Source: Chionoecetes opilio (taxonomy: Eukaryota > Arthropoda > Malacostraca > Decapoda > Majidae). From it: 64,000 bases of DNA. The translations under genes and the position numbers were made by a program. The stretch lies in assembly GCA_016584305.1 (NCBI GenBank), contig JACEEZ010025386.1, positions 7,501-71,500 on the forward strand, in the 5' to 3' direction. Positions 1-12,825 of the stretch are shown here, in pieces. How positions within the stretch are numbered: the first letter of the stretch is position 1; the number at the start of each line of letters is the position of its first letter. The notes under the pieces are model-generated. The model saw nothing but the letters and a program-made list of their open reading frames with translations, ran no database searches and was not told the DNA's origin.

Positions 1-476
1 TCTTTTTCTCTTACTTATAATGGAAAACTATCTTATCCATTGCATTATCTTTTTCAATAATGATAATAAATAACCATCTGATATATATTATTTTTTTCTT
101 TCTCTCTCTCACTTAATATGAAAAACTTATCTCGTTTCATTTTATTCATCTTTTCCTCTCACTCACAATGGAAAACTTTTCATATTCATTTCTTGATCTT
201 TTTCCTCATAATTTAATAACTTTCTCATCTATTTTCTATTTTTTCTGTCTCTATTAATAAAAAACTAATCTTGTTCCACTTTATTATATTTTCATTCACT
301 CACAATGGAAAACTTTCTTATCCATATCTTTATATTTTTTAATAATAATAAATAACCATCTCATATACTTTCTATTTTTTTATATCACTATTAATGAAAA
401 ACTTATGTTGTTCCATTTTATCATTTTTTATCTCATTCACTTAATATTGAACATTTTCTTATCCATATCTTTATCT
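1..476. repeat. AT-rich degenerate tandem repeat
   Basis: The stretch is built from imperfect copies of an AT-rich unit of about 110-130 bp that carries phrases such as CACAATGGAAAACTTT, AATAATAATAAATAACCATCT and TTCATTTTATCATCTTTT. A further piece of the same unit returns at about 2320-2400. No coding potential is visible. Confidence 0.6.
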
Positions 477-477
477 A

Positions 478-509
478 TTCTTTCATCTATAATAATATAA
501 GCGAAAGTG

Positions 510-545
<36 letters not shown>

Positions 546-735
546 TGTGTGTCCGCTCCAGGTGCCGCCCCCTGTGGCGGAATCCCCTCATATGGCACAG
601 TTTTGGAACCGGCTCGAGCAGGGGAAGGTTTTAAGCCCATTTATGAGATGATCCGATCACTTTTTTTTCTCTTTTTTTTTTAGCAGCCTATTAGCGAGAA
701 TTGTGAAAAAAAAGTGGGTTGCGAGAATTAGAGAG
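478..735. mobile_element. Helitron-like 5' segment, first copy (fragment)
   Basis: The segment starts TCTATAATAATATAAGCG, then a (GT)n tract, then a conserved block (GTCCGCTCCAGGTGC, GGAACCGGCTCGAGCAGGGG) ending AAAGTGGGTTGCGAGAATT. The same module recurs at 1645-1888. No Helitron 3' hairpin terminus follows this copy, so it appears truncated or interrupted. Confidence 0.5.
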
Positions 736-1620
736 AACTGCAACTCCGAAATGCCAGTGGTCGCTGGCAGTTTTAACTCATAATTTGGTGAAAAGTTGGT
801 CAACTTGAAAGAAAAATATGGGCTTATTCCACTGCACTTAAAACACAAAAGTATAATTTTAAGAACGATTTTCTTCTATATGTATATTGTATAGAAGCCT
901 GAGTCTGTAAAACATGCATTTAACCAAATAACCAAGTAGGTTATAGTTGAGGAGGCGAGGTAAATGTTACTCTATGATATTATATAGTCAATAACGTATG
1001 TTTAGAAGTTATCTATACCTAGGCAGTCATATTTTCCTGTTATTATTGTGTATCAATCAGATAGAAAGCCTGGAAGTGCAATGAGTCGACGCGTGAAGTG
1101 GCAATGTTTGTTTCAATCTCCCCGCCACAATCTCCCCGCCCACCACTCCCCGCCGCGGCGTGTCGCCTCCACAATTATAACCTACATTGTCGCAGCAACA
1201 AGCCGATTTCGGCATTCTTTATTCTTCGTTTTTCCAAGGCATTGCTTATTGTATTTTGACAAGCGTTTGCCAGACGCAGCAGTACTGTCTTAGAAAACAG
1301 TGTGAACATCCCCCAAATTTTACATGCCACAATATACATGTAAAAAATATATTAAGCTTTGCTACTCGAGGCGAGTAATTTGCATTAAATTGCTATTATA
1401 GAACGTTCCATCGTAATGCATGTCATCCATATAATTAGTAGAACAACAGAAGAACTATATTTTTTGGTATTCAGATGCGGTGCATCAATGTTTATCGCGA
1501 AATTAATTTATGAAAAATATTAGTCGCGGAGCCAAAACACAGTAGACCAACCTTTGAGTTAAAACTTCCAGCGACCACTGGCATTTCTCGAGTTTCAGTT
1601 CTCTCTAATTGAGGAAACCT
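735..1620. repeat. Inverted-repeat bounded insertion between two Helitron-like modules
   Basis: A block near 735-790 (containing AATGCCAGTGGTCGCTGG) reappears inverted near 1558-1613 (containing CCAGCGACCACTGGCATT). The 770 bp between are unique-looking and AT-rich with no convincing ORF. The arrangement suggests a foldback element or an inverted duplication of the Helitron-like flank. This is an inference from the arms only. Confidence 0.45.
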
Positions 1621-1639
1621 TGATGTAGGGTGATGGGTA

Positions 1640-2313
1640 ATCTCTATCTATAATAATATAAGCGAAAGTGTGTCTGTGTGTGTCTGTGGGTGTGTGTGTG
1701 TGTGTGTGTGTGTCCGCTCCAGGTGCAGCCCCCTGTGGCGGAATCCCCTCATATGGCACGGTTTTGGAACCGGCTCGAGCAGGGGAAGGTTTTAAGCCCA
1801 TTTACGAGATGATCTGAACACTTTTTTTCTCTTTTTTTTAGCAGCCTATTAGCGAGAATTGTGAAAAAAAAGTGGGTTGCGAGAATTGAGGAAACCTTGA
1901 TGTAGGGTGATGGGTAATGGGTGAGTGAATTAGTGGGGTGATGGGTACTGGGTGTGGGGTGATGGGTGAGTGAATGGGTGGGGGGTGATGGGTGATGGGT
2001 GAGGGAATAGATGGGGGGTGATGGGTAATGGGTGAGTGAATGGGTGTGTGGTGATGGATAATGGGTGAATGAATGGGTGGGGGGTGATGGGTAATGGGTG
2101 AGTGAATGGGTGGGGGTGATGGGTAATGGGTGAGTGAATGGGTTGGGGGTGATGTGAATAGGTTGACGTTAATACATACATTTCTACATCCATGATTTCA
2201 GGAAAGCTAGAAGGGGCTATCTGGAGAGTCTGTGTTTGGTGGGCCGAAGGCCCACCAATAGCCCTCCGCAGGAGCTAGCCAAAAAGTCCGCCCGGAGGGC
2301 GGCTTTGCGGCTA
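1640..2313 (+). mobile_element. Non-autonomous Helitron-like element with 3' hairpin and CTAG end
   Basis: The 5' end is TCTATCTATAATAATATA, matching the Helitron rule of a 5' TC. The 3' end shows a GC-rich hairpin, CCGCCC-GGA-GGGCGG, then CTTTGCGG and the terminal CTAG followed by T. That is the CTRR terminus with adjacent hairpin typical of Helitrons. No Rep/helicase coding region is present, so it is non-autonomous. The interior holds a 30-bp minisatellite at 1903-2160 and a piece resembling the interior of the long foldback elements at 2999-3490 and 56318-56796. Confidence 0.6.
1903..2160. repeat. ~30-bp minisatellite (GGGTGATGGGTAATGGGTGA)
   Basis: Eight to ten imperfect units of GGGTGATGGGTAATGGGTGA plus GTGAATGGGT lie inside the Helitron-like element. 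The long reverse-strand reading frame over it is only a by-product of the repeat. Confidence 0.8.
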
Positions 2314-2565
2314 GTAAATAAATAACCATGTCATCTATTTTTCCATCTTATTCTGTCTCTTAATATGAAAAAACTGATCTTGTTCATTTCATCACTTGTT
2401 TTCCCTCTCTCACTCCCGATAAGAATATTCTGTCTGGTAGTCTACATATTCCTTGCCACACACACACGCAATAAAAAGCATACACCATTATATACACCAC
2501 TAAGGTCTGTGAAGAAAGTATATTACGTCCACAGAAACCACACAACCACAGTCTGTAAGAGAGAA

Positions 2566-2701
<136 letters not shown>

Positions 2702-2779
2702 TAAATTTTCAGAAAGGCAATAATGTCTTCCCAATTTTTCCCATGATAATTTTCGACTGTAACTAGTCTACTGGCTATT

Positions 2780-2998
2780 GAGCAAACCTGTTATTAAACT
2801 AGCCTAACCGACCCCAACCTAACCTAAACTAACCTAACCAAAGAATAATGAACTATACTATACTTACCTACGCTCAATACTCACCCTAACTAAGAAATTA
2901 ATATCATAGGAACAAGTGATTGCCGCCGATGTTAAATTATTCTAACTAAACCTAACCTAACCTAAAATAACCTAACCAAAGAATAATTAATTGTACTA
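2780..2998. repeat. Degenerate CCTAA/TTAGG-type repeat
   Basis: The sequence contains scattered CTAACCTAACC phrases related to the arthropod telomeric pentanucleotide, heavily diverged. Similar degenerate stretches occur at 5640-5720, 6030-6300, 7560-7950, 9400-9560 and 61060-61140. Confidence 0.5.
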
Positions 2999-3490
2999 CC
3001 GTAGATAACACTATAGTCGCCAGATGCACTAATGTCGCCAGGCGCCATATATTACGAATTATAGCCTCACTACTACTGTGTGCCACTGAAGATGATACAA
3101 AGTAGTTTATATCATGACTGTATAATCTACCCTGTCTCAGCGTTGTTTTATGCTTTGTAGCTGCAAGTAGTATACAGCCTACGGTTTCAAATTTCCGTAC
3201 GTTTTTTTTTCGGGCGACGACGACGGCGGGAGGACACTCAGAACATAAACACTAGATGGCGACCTTGGTGTAGCCCCTTTACCAACGTCGCCACTCGGTT
3301 TTATTTTTGTCATTTGTTCATTTATAGCCCTACTATGACACAGATGAAGACACAAAATGACACACTCTCCAGATAGACCCTTCTAACTGTCCTGAAATCA
3401 TGGATGTAGAAAATTAATGTAAGTATTAACGCCACCACACGCCTGTAAATAACAAAGAAACGTTGTCCTGGCGACTTGTGTTATCTACGG
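2999..3490. mobile_element. Long foldback MITE, TIR CCGTAGATAACAC, TA target duplication
   Basis: The termini are CCGTAGATAACACTATAGTC and its near inverse at 3467-3490, flanked by TA on both sides. A second full-length relative sits at 56318-56796, and shorter relatives sharing the termini at 22799-23011, 33198-33452 and 42218-42443. No transposase frame is present. The TA duplication suggests Tc1/mariner-type mobilisation (inference). Confidence 0.65.
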
Positions 3491-3597
3491 TAAAATTAAC
3501 GAAAATGTTTTTAGTATTCCAGGTAAAATAACCAAGGGAAGAGTTGACATGTGTGTTGAAGAGACCAAGTTTAAAGAGGAACTATGAAGCGATACTA

Positions 3598-3892
3598 AAA
3601 GAGTCGGAGGTCACAAGAAGAAGAAGAAGAAGAAGTTAGAGGTCAAAAGAAGAAGAGGATACTAAAAGCGTCAAAGGTCACAAGAAGAAGAAGAAGAAGA
3701 GGATACTAAAAGCGTCAGAGGTCACAAGAAGAAGAAGAAGAGGATACTACAAGCGTCAGAGGTCACAAAAAGAAGAAGAAGAAGAGGATATTAAAAGCGT
3801 CAGAGGTCACAAGAAGAAGAAGAGGAGGATACTAAAAGCGTCAAAGGTCACAAGAAGAAGAAGTTAGAGGTCACAAGAAGAAGAAGAAGGTA
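3598..3892. repeat. AGAAGAAGAAG minisatellite (~45-bp unit)
   Basis: There are six or seven imperfect units of the form GATACTAAAAGCGTCAGAGG then TCACAAGAAGAAGAAG, ending at a KpnI-like GGTACC. Confidence 0.8.
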
Positions 3893-4498
3893 CCTCATAT
3901 AACACACTTATTATGCCCTTCGTATATAGTTAGACAGGTGTTTTTCTGCAATAATACCTTAATTACACCCTCAGTTCACACTAAGAATAATTATCATGCC
4001 TTTTTTACATAATTATAGGCATTCATTAATATGCGTGCGTCAGTCTCCTTGTTGACCTACCTATATGTAAGGTCGTTTTAGCTATTATCACGTGTTTTTC
4101 AGTATGTTTCTATGTCATATTATAGCCACACGCCATTACTTACCCTTATCATGCCTGTATTTAGCCGCTATATTGTTTTAATAAGCGTAAAAACACAAAA
4201 AACAGAGACGAAAATATACCGTGGCGTTTTTTTAACTTCGAATTCCACTCAGAATCTCAGTTTTCAGACCAAAACCCAAACTTCGATGTATTATTAAAAA
4301 ATTTAAAAAACTTCAAATACATAGATAACATAGAGCAAAAAGAATACAGAAATATCAAAAGTACTCGAAAAAGCTGAAAATAAACCATAATAGCTAATAA
4401 ACCTGAAATTAAAGAAGGAATTAATGAAGAAACGCGTAACTAGATACAGAAAAACCTCTGAAATTTCTTGAATAAACTGAAAAACATAAAAATCTCCT
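3893..4498. other. AT-rich intergenic sequence
   Basis: The stretch is AT-rich with no supported ORF, repeat family or element ends. It lies downstream of the small reverse-strand ORF at 4499-4912 and may hold its 3' UTR. I see no AATAAA signal I would commit to. Confidence 0.4.
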
Positions 4499-4912
4499 CT
4501 ACATAACAGATTCAGAGTTACTTGAAGGATACAGTTCTCCCAAGAAATCCATTATAACTGCGATGGACTTCTTGTTTCTTCTTATCTCCTCTCTTCTCTT
4601 TACTCTTTCTTGCTGTTGAGGTATTCTGAGGGTGATTCCTGAAGGGGCAGCATTAGTCAAGGGGGGAATATCCAAGCCCTGTCGACAGAGACTACTTGCA
4701 TAGTGATGAAGCCAGGTGATGCTTCCATGGGCTATTCTGTGTGGACCCGACAGAGGCTTCACATTGCCCTGGGCCACAATTACCTTTTGAAATTCCATCA
4801 GTATGTCCTTCCAACAGACATCAGACTCAGGCTGGTAATTCATATAATTCGGAAATAAATCATTTCCTTTTTCCATTTCCCACACCGGATTCGTAACCCG
4901 ATGCAACACCAT
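4499..4912 (-). CDS. Small hypothetical protein, divergent from PSMD5
   Basis: The open frame is 137 codons from the ATG at 4912-4910, beginning MVLHRVTNPVWEMEKG. It could extend a few codons upstream without an ATG, so the ATG may be internal to an exon. The composition looks like real protein: aromatic residues are spread through it (WKDILMEFQK, WLHHYASSLCRQGLD) and a basic helix-like patch QQQERVKRREEIRRNKK lies near the C-terminus. There is no signal peptide or membrane segment. I do not recognise the family. About 207 bp separate its ATG from the PSMD5 ATG, so a shared bidirectional promoter is plausible. It could be a complete single-exon gene or the last exon of one. Confidence 0.5.
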   Translation of the reverse strand: MVLHRVTNPVWEMEKGNDLFPNYMNYQPESDVCWKDILMEFQKVIVAQGNVKPLSGPHRIAHGSITWLHHYASSLCRQGLDIPPLTNAAPSGITLRIPQQQERVKRREEIRRNKKSIAVIMDFLGELYPSSNSESVM

Positions 4913-5119
4913 GATTGAGCTGCTGAGCACCAAACACGGGCGTGTTAACCATTTCTGTCAATAAGAACGTTCCAGTTGACCGAAGTGGTTCTGTTGTATT
5001 TATGTTCATTACATAACATCATACAGAGGAGGAAAATAGAGAGAAAATAGACCAAACTTTTAAGTAGCCCCGTAAAATGGTCTGAAATCCATGGTCGTCC
5101 CATAACAACAACACTCAAC
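4913..5119. promoter_or_regulatory. Putative bidirectional promoter region
   Basis: This 207-bp interval separates two divergent start codons. It has moderate GC and no obvious TATA box. The role is inferred from position only. Confidence 0.3.
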
Positions 5120-5289
5120 ATGGAGGAGATTGTGCGTTCCCTGTCCCACCTTTCCCTGTCCAGCGAGCCCAAGAAGGAGCTCAGACACCTCAAGACAGCT
5201 CTCCTGGGCCTGGACGCGCGAGACACTACTGTCCTGCCAAGAGACTGTAACCTCAGTGCCTTGTTCGACTCCCTCAACACCTCGGATGA
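5120..5289 (+). CDS. PSMD5: PSMD5 exon 1 (start)
   Basis: The ATG has context CAACATGG. The frame reads MEEIVRSLSHLSLSSEPKKE and continues to FDSLNTSD, aligning with the N-terminal helix of PSMD5. The donor is GTACGC at 5290 and the exon ends in phase 2. The frame stays open past the donor, but conservation stops there. Confidence 0.85.
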
Positions 5290-6700
5290 GTACGCGATGA
5301 TTTGTGCTTTTAGTTACAGTAAAATTATAGAGTCCTTTCGCGCCCTTATTAGTGGGGGTTTTTTCTCCAGACCTTCACAGATCCCTTCAGATAGTACATA
5401 TAAAACGTAATTATAGAATGAGAGAGATGCCCCCTTCAACCCCTCTCCCCCCTATATTACCCCCGTCCTGGACCCACAAAAATAATATTACTAACCTAAC
5501 CTCACTATAATCTTTTAGGTACGGCTTACTTTTTCTGGCTAATATTTAGAACATGACTGTCTGGATTCAAGTATATTTCACCTTTCTACTGTTTCTACAG
5601 GTCAGAACGAGTGTGAAATGGTGTGCAAAAAAAAAAAAATGCATGGGTTAGGTTAAGTTAAATTGAGGCTTAGGTTCGGTTAGTTTGAGGGTTAGGTTAG
5701 TTTAATGGTTTGATTAGTTTATTATTTGATGCTTTTACAAATGGAGTGTTTTTCCCGTCAAAACGTCTGAAAACTGTATTATTAGAAATTTGTCATCACT
5801 TTTTCGAATTGCAAAGAAACACAATTTTTTGAGGTTTGAGGTAAAAATTATCTCCACTAGGGAAAGCATCACATGTTAAGCGGAAAAAAAATCAAACTTG
5901 TCTGAAAATCTTGCAACAGTCATCAACTAAATGTTTAACTTTTTCTCTAATATTTGTGGCTCAGTTTATTGTGCAGTAGTTATTCACTTGCGGAAACCAA
6001 AAATATAACACATTTTTATATAATAATTGCTAGGTTAGGTTACGTTTAGGTTTGGTTAGGTTACGTTTAGTTTTGTTTAGGTTAGATTTAGGTTATGTTA
6101 AGGTTTGGTTAGGTTAGATTTAGGTCATGTTAAGGTTTGGTTAAGTTAGATTTAGGTTATGTTAAGGTTTGGTTAAGTTAGATTTAGGTTAGGTTAAGGT
6201 TAGGTTAGATTAAGATTTGGTTAGGTTAGATTTAGGTTATGTTAAGGTTTGGTTTAGGATAAAAGTTAGGCTTTGGGTAGGTTTGGATTAGGTATTGTAG
6301 AGTAATTTCGGTTAAAAAACTAATTTAATGTTGCGCGATTGCCCGGGTGGTTTGCGCCGCCGACTCCTGCGGAATATTTACCATTTATAATGCAGGGTTA
6401 GGTTAAGTTTGAATGCCCTTCACTCTTACGTTTCGAGAGAGATCCGTTTAATTTATATGTCTTAATACTCACGATTTCTGTGTCATTTCTGTTGCCAATG
6501 CCTTGTTCCTCCCACGCAGTGAGCAGATAGAGCTGACGGTGCAGGTGATGTCTGAGCTGCTGCCGTGTGTGAGGGAGGCGGCGGGGAGGAGCGCTCTGGA
6601 CGCGGGTGTGTATGAGGCGCTGGGGAGGCTGAGGGAAGACCTGCTGCGAGCCTTCCTGCACCCCAACGAGAGTGTGCGGCGCCTCATGCTGAAACAGGTG

Positions 6701-6761
<61 letters not shown>

Positions 6762-6829
6762 TGGGTGGAGAGATAGAGAGAGAGAGAGTGGGAGAGAGAT
6801 AGTTAGTTAGAAGAGAAGAGAAGAGAAGA

Positions 6830-6889
<60 letters not shown>

Positions 6890-9800
6890 GGTTAGATCAG
6901 ATGAATGATATTACTCACTCATATTACTATTATACACATATTACTGCATATTATATTATTTATTATTTATCACTCCACACACTCTTATTATTATATCATT
7001 CTCACACACACACACACACTCTTTCCCACTCATTCTCTTCTTTTCCATGCTCTGTTTCCTCTCTCTGCTCACCCTCACCCCCCACACAGGCACTACAGCG
7101 GGTGGCGACAGAGGGGGGCGTCGCTGACCTCACCCAAGACACCGAGATGCTTCACGCCGTACTCAAGAGCATGGGAGACGAATCGCTGGGTGTCGTCAAG
7201 CTCGCCATCTGCGTCGTCATCAAGATCTGTCGTGCCCCCGCCGGCCTCCAGACTGTCTTCGCCCCTCCCGCCCTGGCTGTTCTGAAGGAGATAGTGGCAA
7301 AGAAGGATTCGAGGAGGTTTAATGTGTATGAGGTTAGTATGTTGTTAGACCATTTCGTTCTCAGCTCAGTATCATTTTGTCCATATGTTACTATTGACTG
7401 TCTCATTGCACGCCTCAGTATTGTCAACCTGTTTGATTGTATTTGATTTATTGATACAGGAACTACCACGTGTAGGTCTCAGGGCCTCTTGTAGCTTCCT
7501 TATTTTCTTAGGTTCTTAGTATATGTGAGTGTTTTGTATGGACTCCTCAAAAATATTAATACGGTAAATATTACTAACCTAACCTAACTTCACTAATAAC
7601 CTCCTAGCCAGACCCAAAAAAAAATCATTACTTACCTAACCTTACTATAACCTAACCTAACTTCACTAATAACCTCCTAGCCAGACCCCAAAAAATCATT
7701 ACTTACCTAACCTCACTATAACCTAACCTAACTTCACTAATAACCTCCTAGCCAGACCCCAAAAAATCATTACTTACCTAACCTCACTATAACCTAACCT
7801 AACTTCACTAATAACCTCCTAGCCAGACCCCAAAAAATCATTACTTACCTAACCTCACTATAACCTAACCTAACTTCACTAATAACCTCCTAGCCAGACC
7901 CCAAAAATTCATTACTTACCTAACCTCAATATAACCTGACCTAACCTGGTAAAATTCTAGTTCTTTCCCGCTCTTGTGTGTGTTTTGTATGGGCTCAAGA
8001 AGGTTTAATGTGTATGAGGTTAGAACATAAGAAAATAAGGAAGCTATAAGAAGTTAGTGTTTGTGTGTTTTGTATGGGCTCGAGGAGGTTTAATGTGTAT
8101 GAGGTTAGAACATAAGAAAATAAGGAAGCTATAGGAAGTTAGTGTTTGTGTGTTTTGTATGGGCTCGAGGAGGTTTAATGTGTATGAGGTTAGAACATAA
8201 AATAAGGAAGCTATAGGAAGTTAGTGTTGGTGTTTTGTATGGGCTCAAACGGTTTAATTTATGAGGTTACTAACATAAAACTTAAGGACTAAAAGTTATT
8301 TTTTTATGCTCCAAAGCTTAATGTATAGGTTAGAACAAAAAAATATAGAAGCTATAAATTACTACTTTTCTATTTGTAGGCCAAAAATTGTATAGTTAAA
8401 CATAACCATACAAATACAGAACCTATAGGAAGTATATGTATTATGTGCTATGGCCCAAAGAAATATTACTTGTATGAATTAGAAACTAAACAGTAAGAAT
8501 CTAAGGAATTTTAGTCTTGTGTGTGTTTTGTATGGGCTCGAGAAGGTTTGATGTGTATGAGGTTAGAACATAAGAAAATAAGGAAGCTATAGGAAGTTAG
8601 TGTTTGTGTGTTTTGTATGGGCTCGAGGAGGTTTAATGTGTACGAGGTTAGTGTTTGTGTGTGTTAATTGTGTTGCTGTTTTGTGATATGTTTTCCACCA
8701 TTAAAATAAATAAGATAGTAAAAAAAAGTTAGAGTTTGGCAAAGATGATGATGATGATGGAGAAGAAAAAGAAAATTATGATGACAAAGACAGACTCGAA
8801 CAGGTTTAATGTGTACGAGGTTAGTGTTAGAACATAAGAAAATAAGGAAGCTACAAGAGGCCGCGAGACCTACACGTGGTAGTTCCTGTTACTTAACGCT
8901 ACCTACATCCACCTCATCCCCATCCATGAAACTGTCTAGCCTCCTTTTAAAGCTCCCTAATGACTCTGCACTAACTACCTGATGACTGAGTCCATGCCAA
9001 TCATTCACCACCCTATTTGTGCACCAGTTTTTCCCTATCTTTTAACCACGCCTTTTCGCTGAATCCGACTTCTTTCTACCCTGTTAAAGCCGTAAAATTT
9101 CCTATTCCATCTCCCTTGATCTGCCAATCATACTGAACACTGGCCCTAAAGCCGCGATTGACGTTTTTAAAGCTTGAACACCTGTTGAAGGTCCTCACGT
9201 AAGACCTACCCGTGACAACAGCTACTGGGGCCCTGCCACGCTTATGTGACCACCCTGTCTGGCCCAGAGACCCACGTGAGTGGAGAGGGGGAGGACCTAC
9301 CTGGACGAGCAAGGGGTCACGGAAAGACTCATGTACCTCCTGTCCCTGGCCAAGAGTGATCCCGTTGCCAGGCTTCTCACACATGGTAGGTCAAGGGTCA
9401 CTGGGTCTGGATCAGGTTAGGTCAAGGGTCAAGGTTAGGTTAGGTCACGGGTCAGAAGTGTCAAGGTCAGGTTAGGTTATGGGAGGAAAGGTCACGGTCA
9501 GGTTAGGTCAAGTGAGGAAGGGTTAAGGTCAGGTTAGATCAAGGGAGGAAGGATCAAGGTCAGATTAGGTCATTGGTAACTTTTTTGTAATCATATTTTT
9601 GTTTTTGATTTTGTTCACTAGATGTCTGTGAACTGATTTTTTTTTGTGACGTTTTGGTTTTTGTTACATGCTGAAATTACTGGTTCTTGTTAGTGTGTGT
9701 GTGTGTGATATGGATTCTAGTATAATTTGTTTTTGTTTTCTTCGTTTTGTTATGTTAAGCCATCTTGTTTTGCAAATGTTTTATATGGACCATAACCTAA

Positions 9801-11505
9801 ATTATATGCCTCGTTTATTTCTATTTTTGTGGTCAATAAACTATCTATCTATCTGTATGTGTGTACCTCTGCCCCTCCCCCCTAGGCCTGCTGGAGTTCC
9901 TGGGCAACCTGGGTCAGCACCGGCCGCGGCACACCCTGGAGCAGCACGGTGCAGCTGTCCTCATGGTGCTGCAGCTGGCCGCCGGCACCCTGCAGCTGGA
10001 CGGCGACTCCTCCCTGCAGGCCGCCGCACTCAAGACACTGGCGTGCATAGGCTGGTCCGCCGAGGGAACACTGGCGCTCTCCAAGTGTAGTGAGTAGCGG
10101 CCTGGGGTTTAATTGTCAGGTATTATTCTTCTCCTTGGTTCGATGTATTCTCTATTTATCCTTTCTTTGTTTGGTTCTCTTGATATTTTCTTGTGTATTT
10201 TCTTTTTTTCATTCACTTCACTTCACTTCACTTCACTTCACTTCACTTCACTTCTGGTTCTCTTCTTGGGTATTCTGAAAGCAATTTTTTTTAACAAGGT
10301 GAAAAATATCTGTGTGGGTGTGTGAGAATGAGGAGAGAAAGTGTGAAAAAGAGTGTGTGGAGAGAAATGTGATGAAAATAACATTCTCACTCCCTCACCT
10401 GACACTCTCCTCCCCAGAGCACGAGATGGACCAGGTGTTGGAGGCCCTGGGTACAGAGGCCATGAGGGGCACCAGTGACATGAAGGTCCTGGCACTGGAG
10501 GTCCTCACCGAACTCTTCCAATTGGCGGTACGTGTGCTAAGAGGTTAATGGTGTCTTGGACTTGTTGGAGAGGTTAGGTTAGTAATATTTTTGGGGTTCT
10601 CGCTAGGAGGTTATTGGTGAGGTTAGAAGAAAGTTAGGTTAGTAATATTCTTGTTGGGTCTTGCTAGGTTATTGGTGAGGTTAGGCTAGTAATATTTTTG
10701 GGGGTCTTGCTAGGAGGTTATTGGTGAGGTTAGGCTAGTAATATTTTTGGGGGTCTTGCTAGGAGGTTATTGGTGAGGTTAGGTTAGTAATATTTTTGGG
10801 GGGTCTTGCTAGGAGGTTATTGGTGAAGTTAGGCTAGTAATATTTTTGGATGGTCTTGCTAGGAGGTTATTGGTGAGGTTAGGCTACTAATATTTTTAGG
10901 GGTCTCACTAGGAGGTTATTGGTGAGGTTAGGCTAGTAACAAAGATGTAGCTCTGTTGTACCTGACTCACAGAAAGCATTAAGAAAAATATGTAACAGGG
11001 AAAATAAACCTGAATCAAAAGTAGCAGGATAAAACCAGTGGTAGTATCAATTGACAGGACAAAAAGGGACTATACTCGCCATGCGTTACGTTGGCGAAAA
11101 TGAGGCCCCTTCACTCCCCCCTTCCGAAGGCACGGGATTAGCCGAGGTGTCAATCCCGTGCGTTCGGAAGGGGGGAGTGAAGGGCCCCATTTTCGCCGAC
11201 TTAACGTGCAGGAAGTATATACGTACATTACACTCATTATACATTGCCCTCCTCACTCTCCCCTCCCCCTCTCACTCCCTCCTTGCCTCTCACAGCCACA
11301 GGAGACAAGGGAGGAGGTGGTGGTGGCCCTGGAGCTGTGGTGGGCCAACACACTCAGTCTCGGCGAGGTGTTCAAGCTGGCCCGCCTTCCCTTCCCGGAC
11401 CAGCACTGCGCTGCCCTCAGACTCCTCACGGTCCTCGCACGCCTCCCATGGGGTCAGCGCCTACTCTGTGCTGAGCCAGGTAGGAGTCTTGGGGTCCTCA
11501 CACAT

Positions 11506-11554
<49 letters not shown>

Positions 11555-12772
11555 AAATACTATGTAGATGAATACACACACTAAAAAAAAAACTGCTATA
11601 GATGAATACACATATATGTTGATCTGTTATTTTTCATATTTTGGTTTTGTTAAGTTTGCGGTGGTGAAATGCATCTTGATTTTTCTCTCTTCTTCTGCCT
11701 CTATTTTTTTTTTAGTTTATTTTTACTGTTTTCTTCTTCCATTTTTGTATCTTTATTTCTACGCTATTTCTATTTTTTTTAGGCCAATTTTACATTTTCG
11801 CTTCATCTCAAATCACTAAAATTCCATCTTTTTGTTTTTCCTCCTTGCCAAATATTAATCCATTTCTTTTAATTCAGTCAAATACATATCAATCTTTCCA
11901 AATATCAATCTTTCCAAATATCAATCTTTCCAAATATCAATCTTTCCAAATATCAATCTTTCCAAATATCAATCTTTCCAAATATCAATCTTTCCAAATA
12001 TCAATCTTTCCAAATATCAATCTTTCCAAATATCAATCTTTCCAAATATCAATCTTTCCAAATATCAATCTTTCCAAATATCAATCTTTCCAAATATAAA
12101 ATGAATCCACACTTTTTTCCCTCAGGTTTGGTGGAATATATCTGGACAGAAAAACAGAGCCTAAATTTTCATCTCCTATCTATTCTCTACTTTATTTCCA
12201 CTGTCTTATTCTTCCATTTCCCTATCTTCTATTGCCTCCTATCTTTATTTATATGCTATCTATCTTTTTTCAGTCCAATTTAGATTTTTACTTCATCTCA
12301 AATAACTAAATTCTATCTTTTTTCTCTTTTTCTCTACTATACTTCCACTGTTTTCTTTTTCCATTTTCTTATCTTGTATAGTCTTCCTCCTATCTTTATA
12401 CTACCTATCTTTTTTTAGTCCAATTATCATTTTTCACTTAATCTCAAATCACTAAAATTTTATCTTCTTTTTTTTCATCCTTTCCAAATATCAATCCATT
12501 TCTTTCAATTCAAACAAATATCAATCTTTCCAAATATCAATTAATCCACTCTTTTTTCCCTCAGGTTTGGTGGAATATATCTACAGTAAAACCTCTCGTA
12601 TTCGGACCCTCATTATTCGGACTTTGACATTATTCGGACCTCTTTTTCTTTTCTTTTTTAGGGGTCGAAATTTCCTAGCCTAGAATTTTTTTTTATTTTT
12701 TTTTTTTTTAGGGGTTGAAATTTCCTAACCTAGATTATTTTTTTTTTTTTAGGGGTTGAAATTTCCTAACCT

Positions 12773-12825
<53 letters not shown>

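Noticed and set aside
4945..5280. 111-codon ORF on the minus strand over PSMD5 exon 1
   Set aside because: It is a shadow of the exon 1 coding strand and lacks an ATG-context or family likeness.
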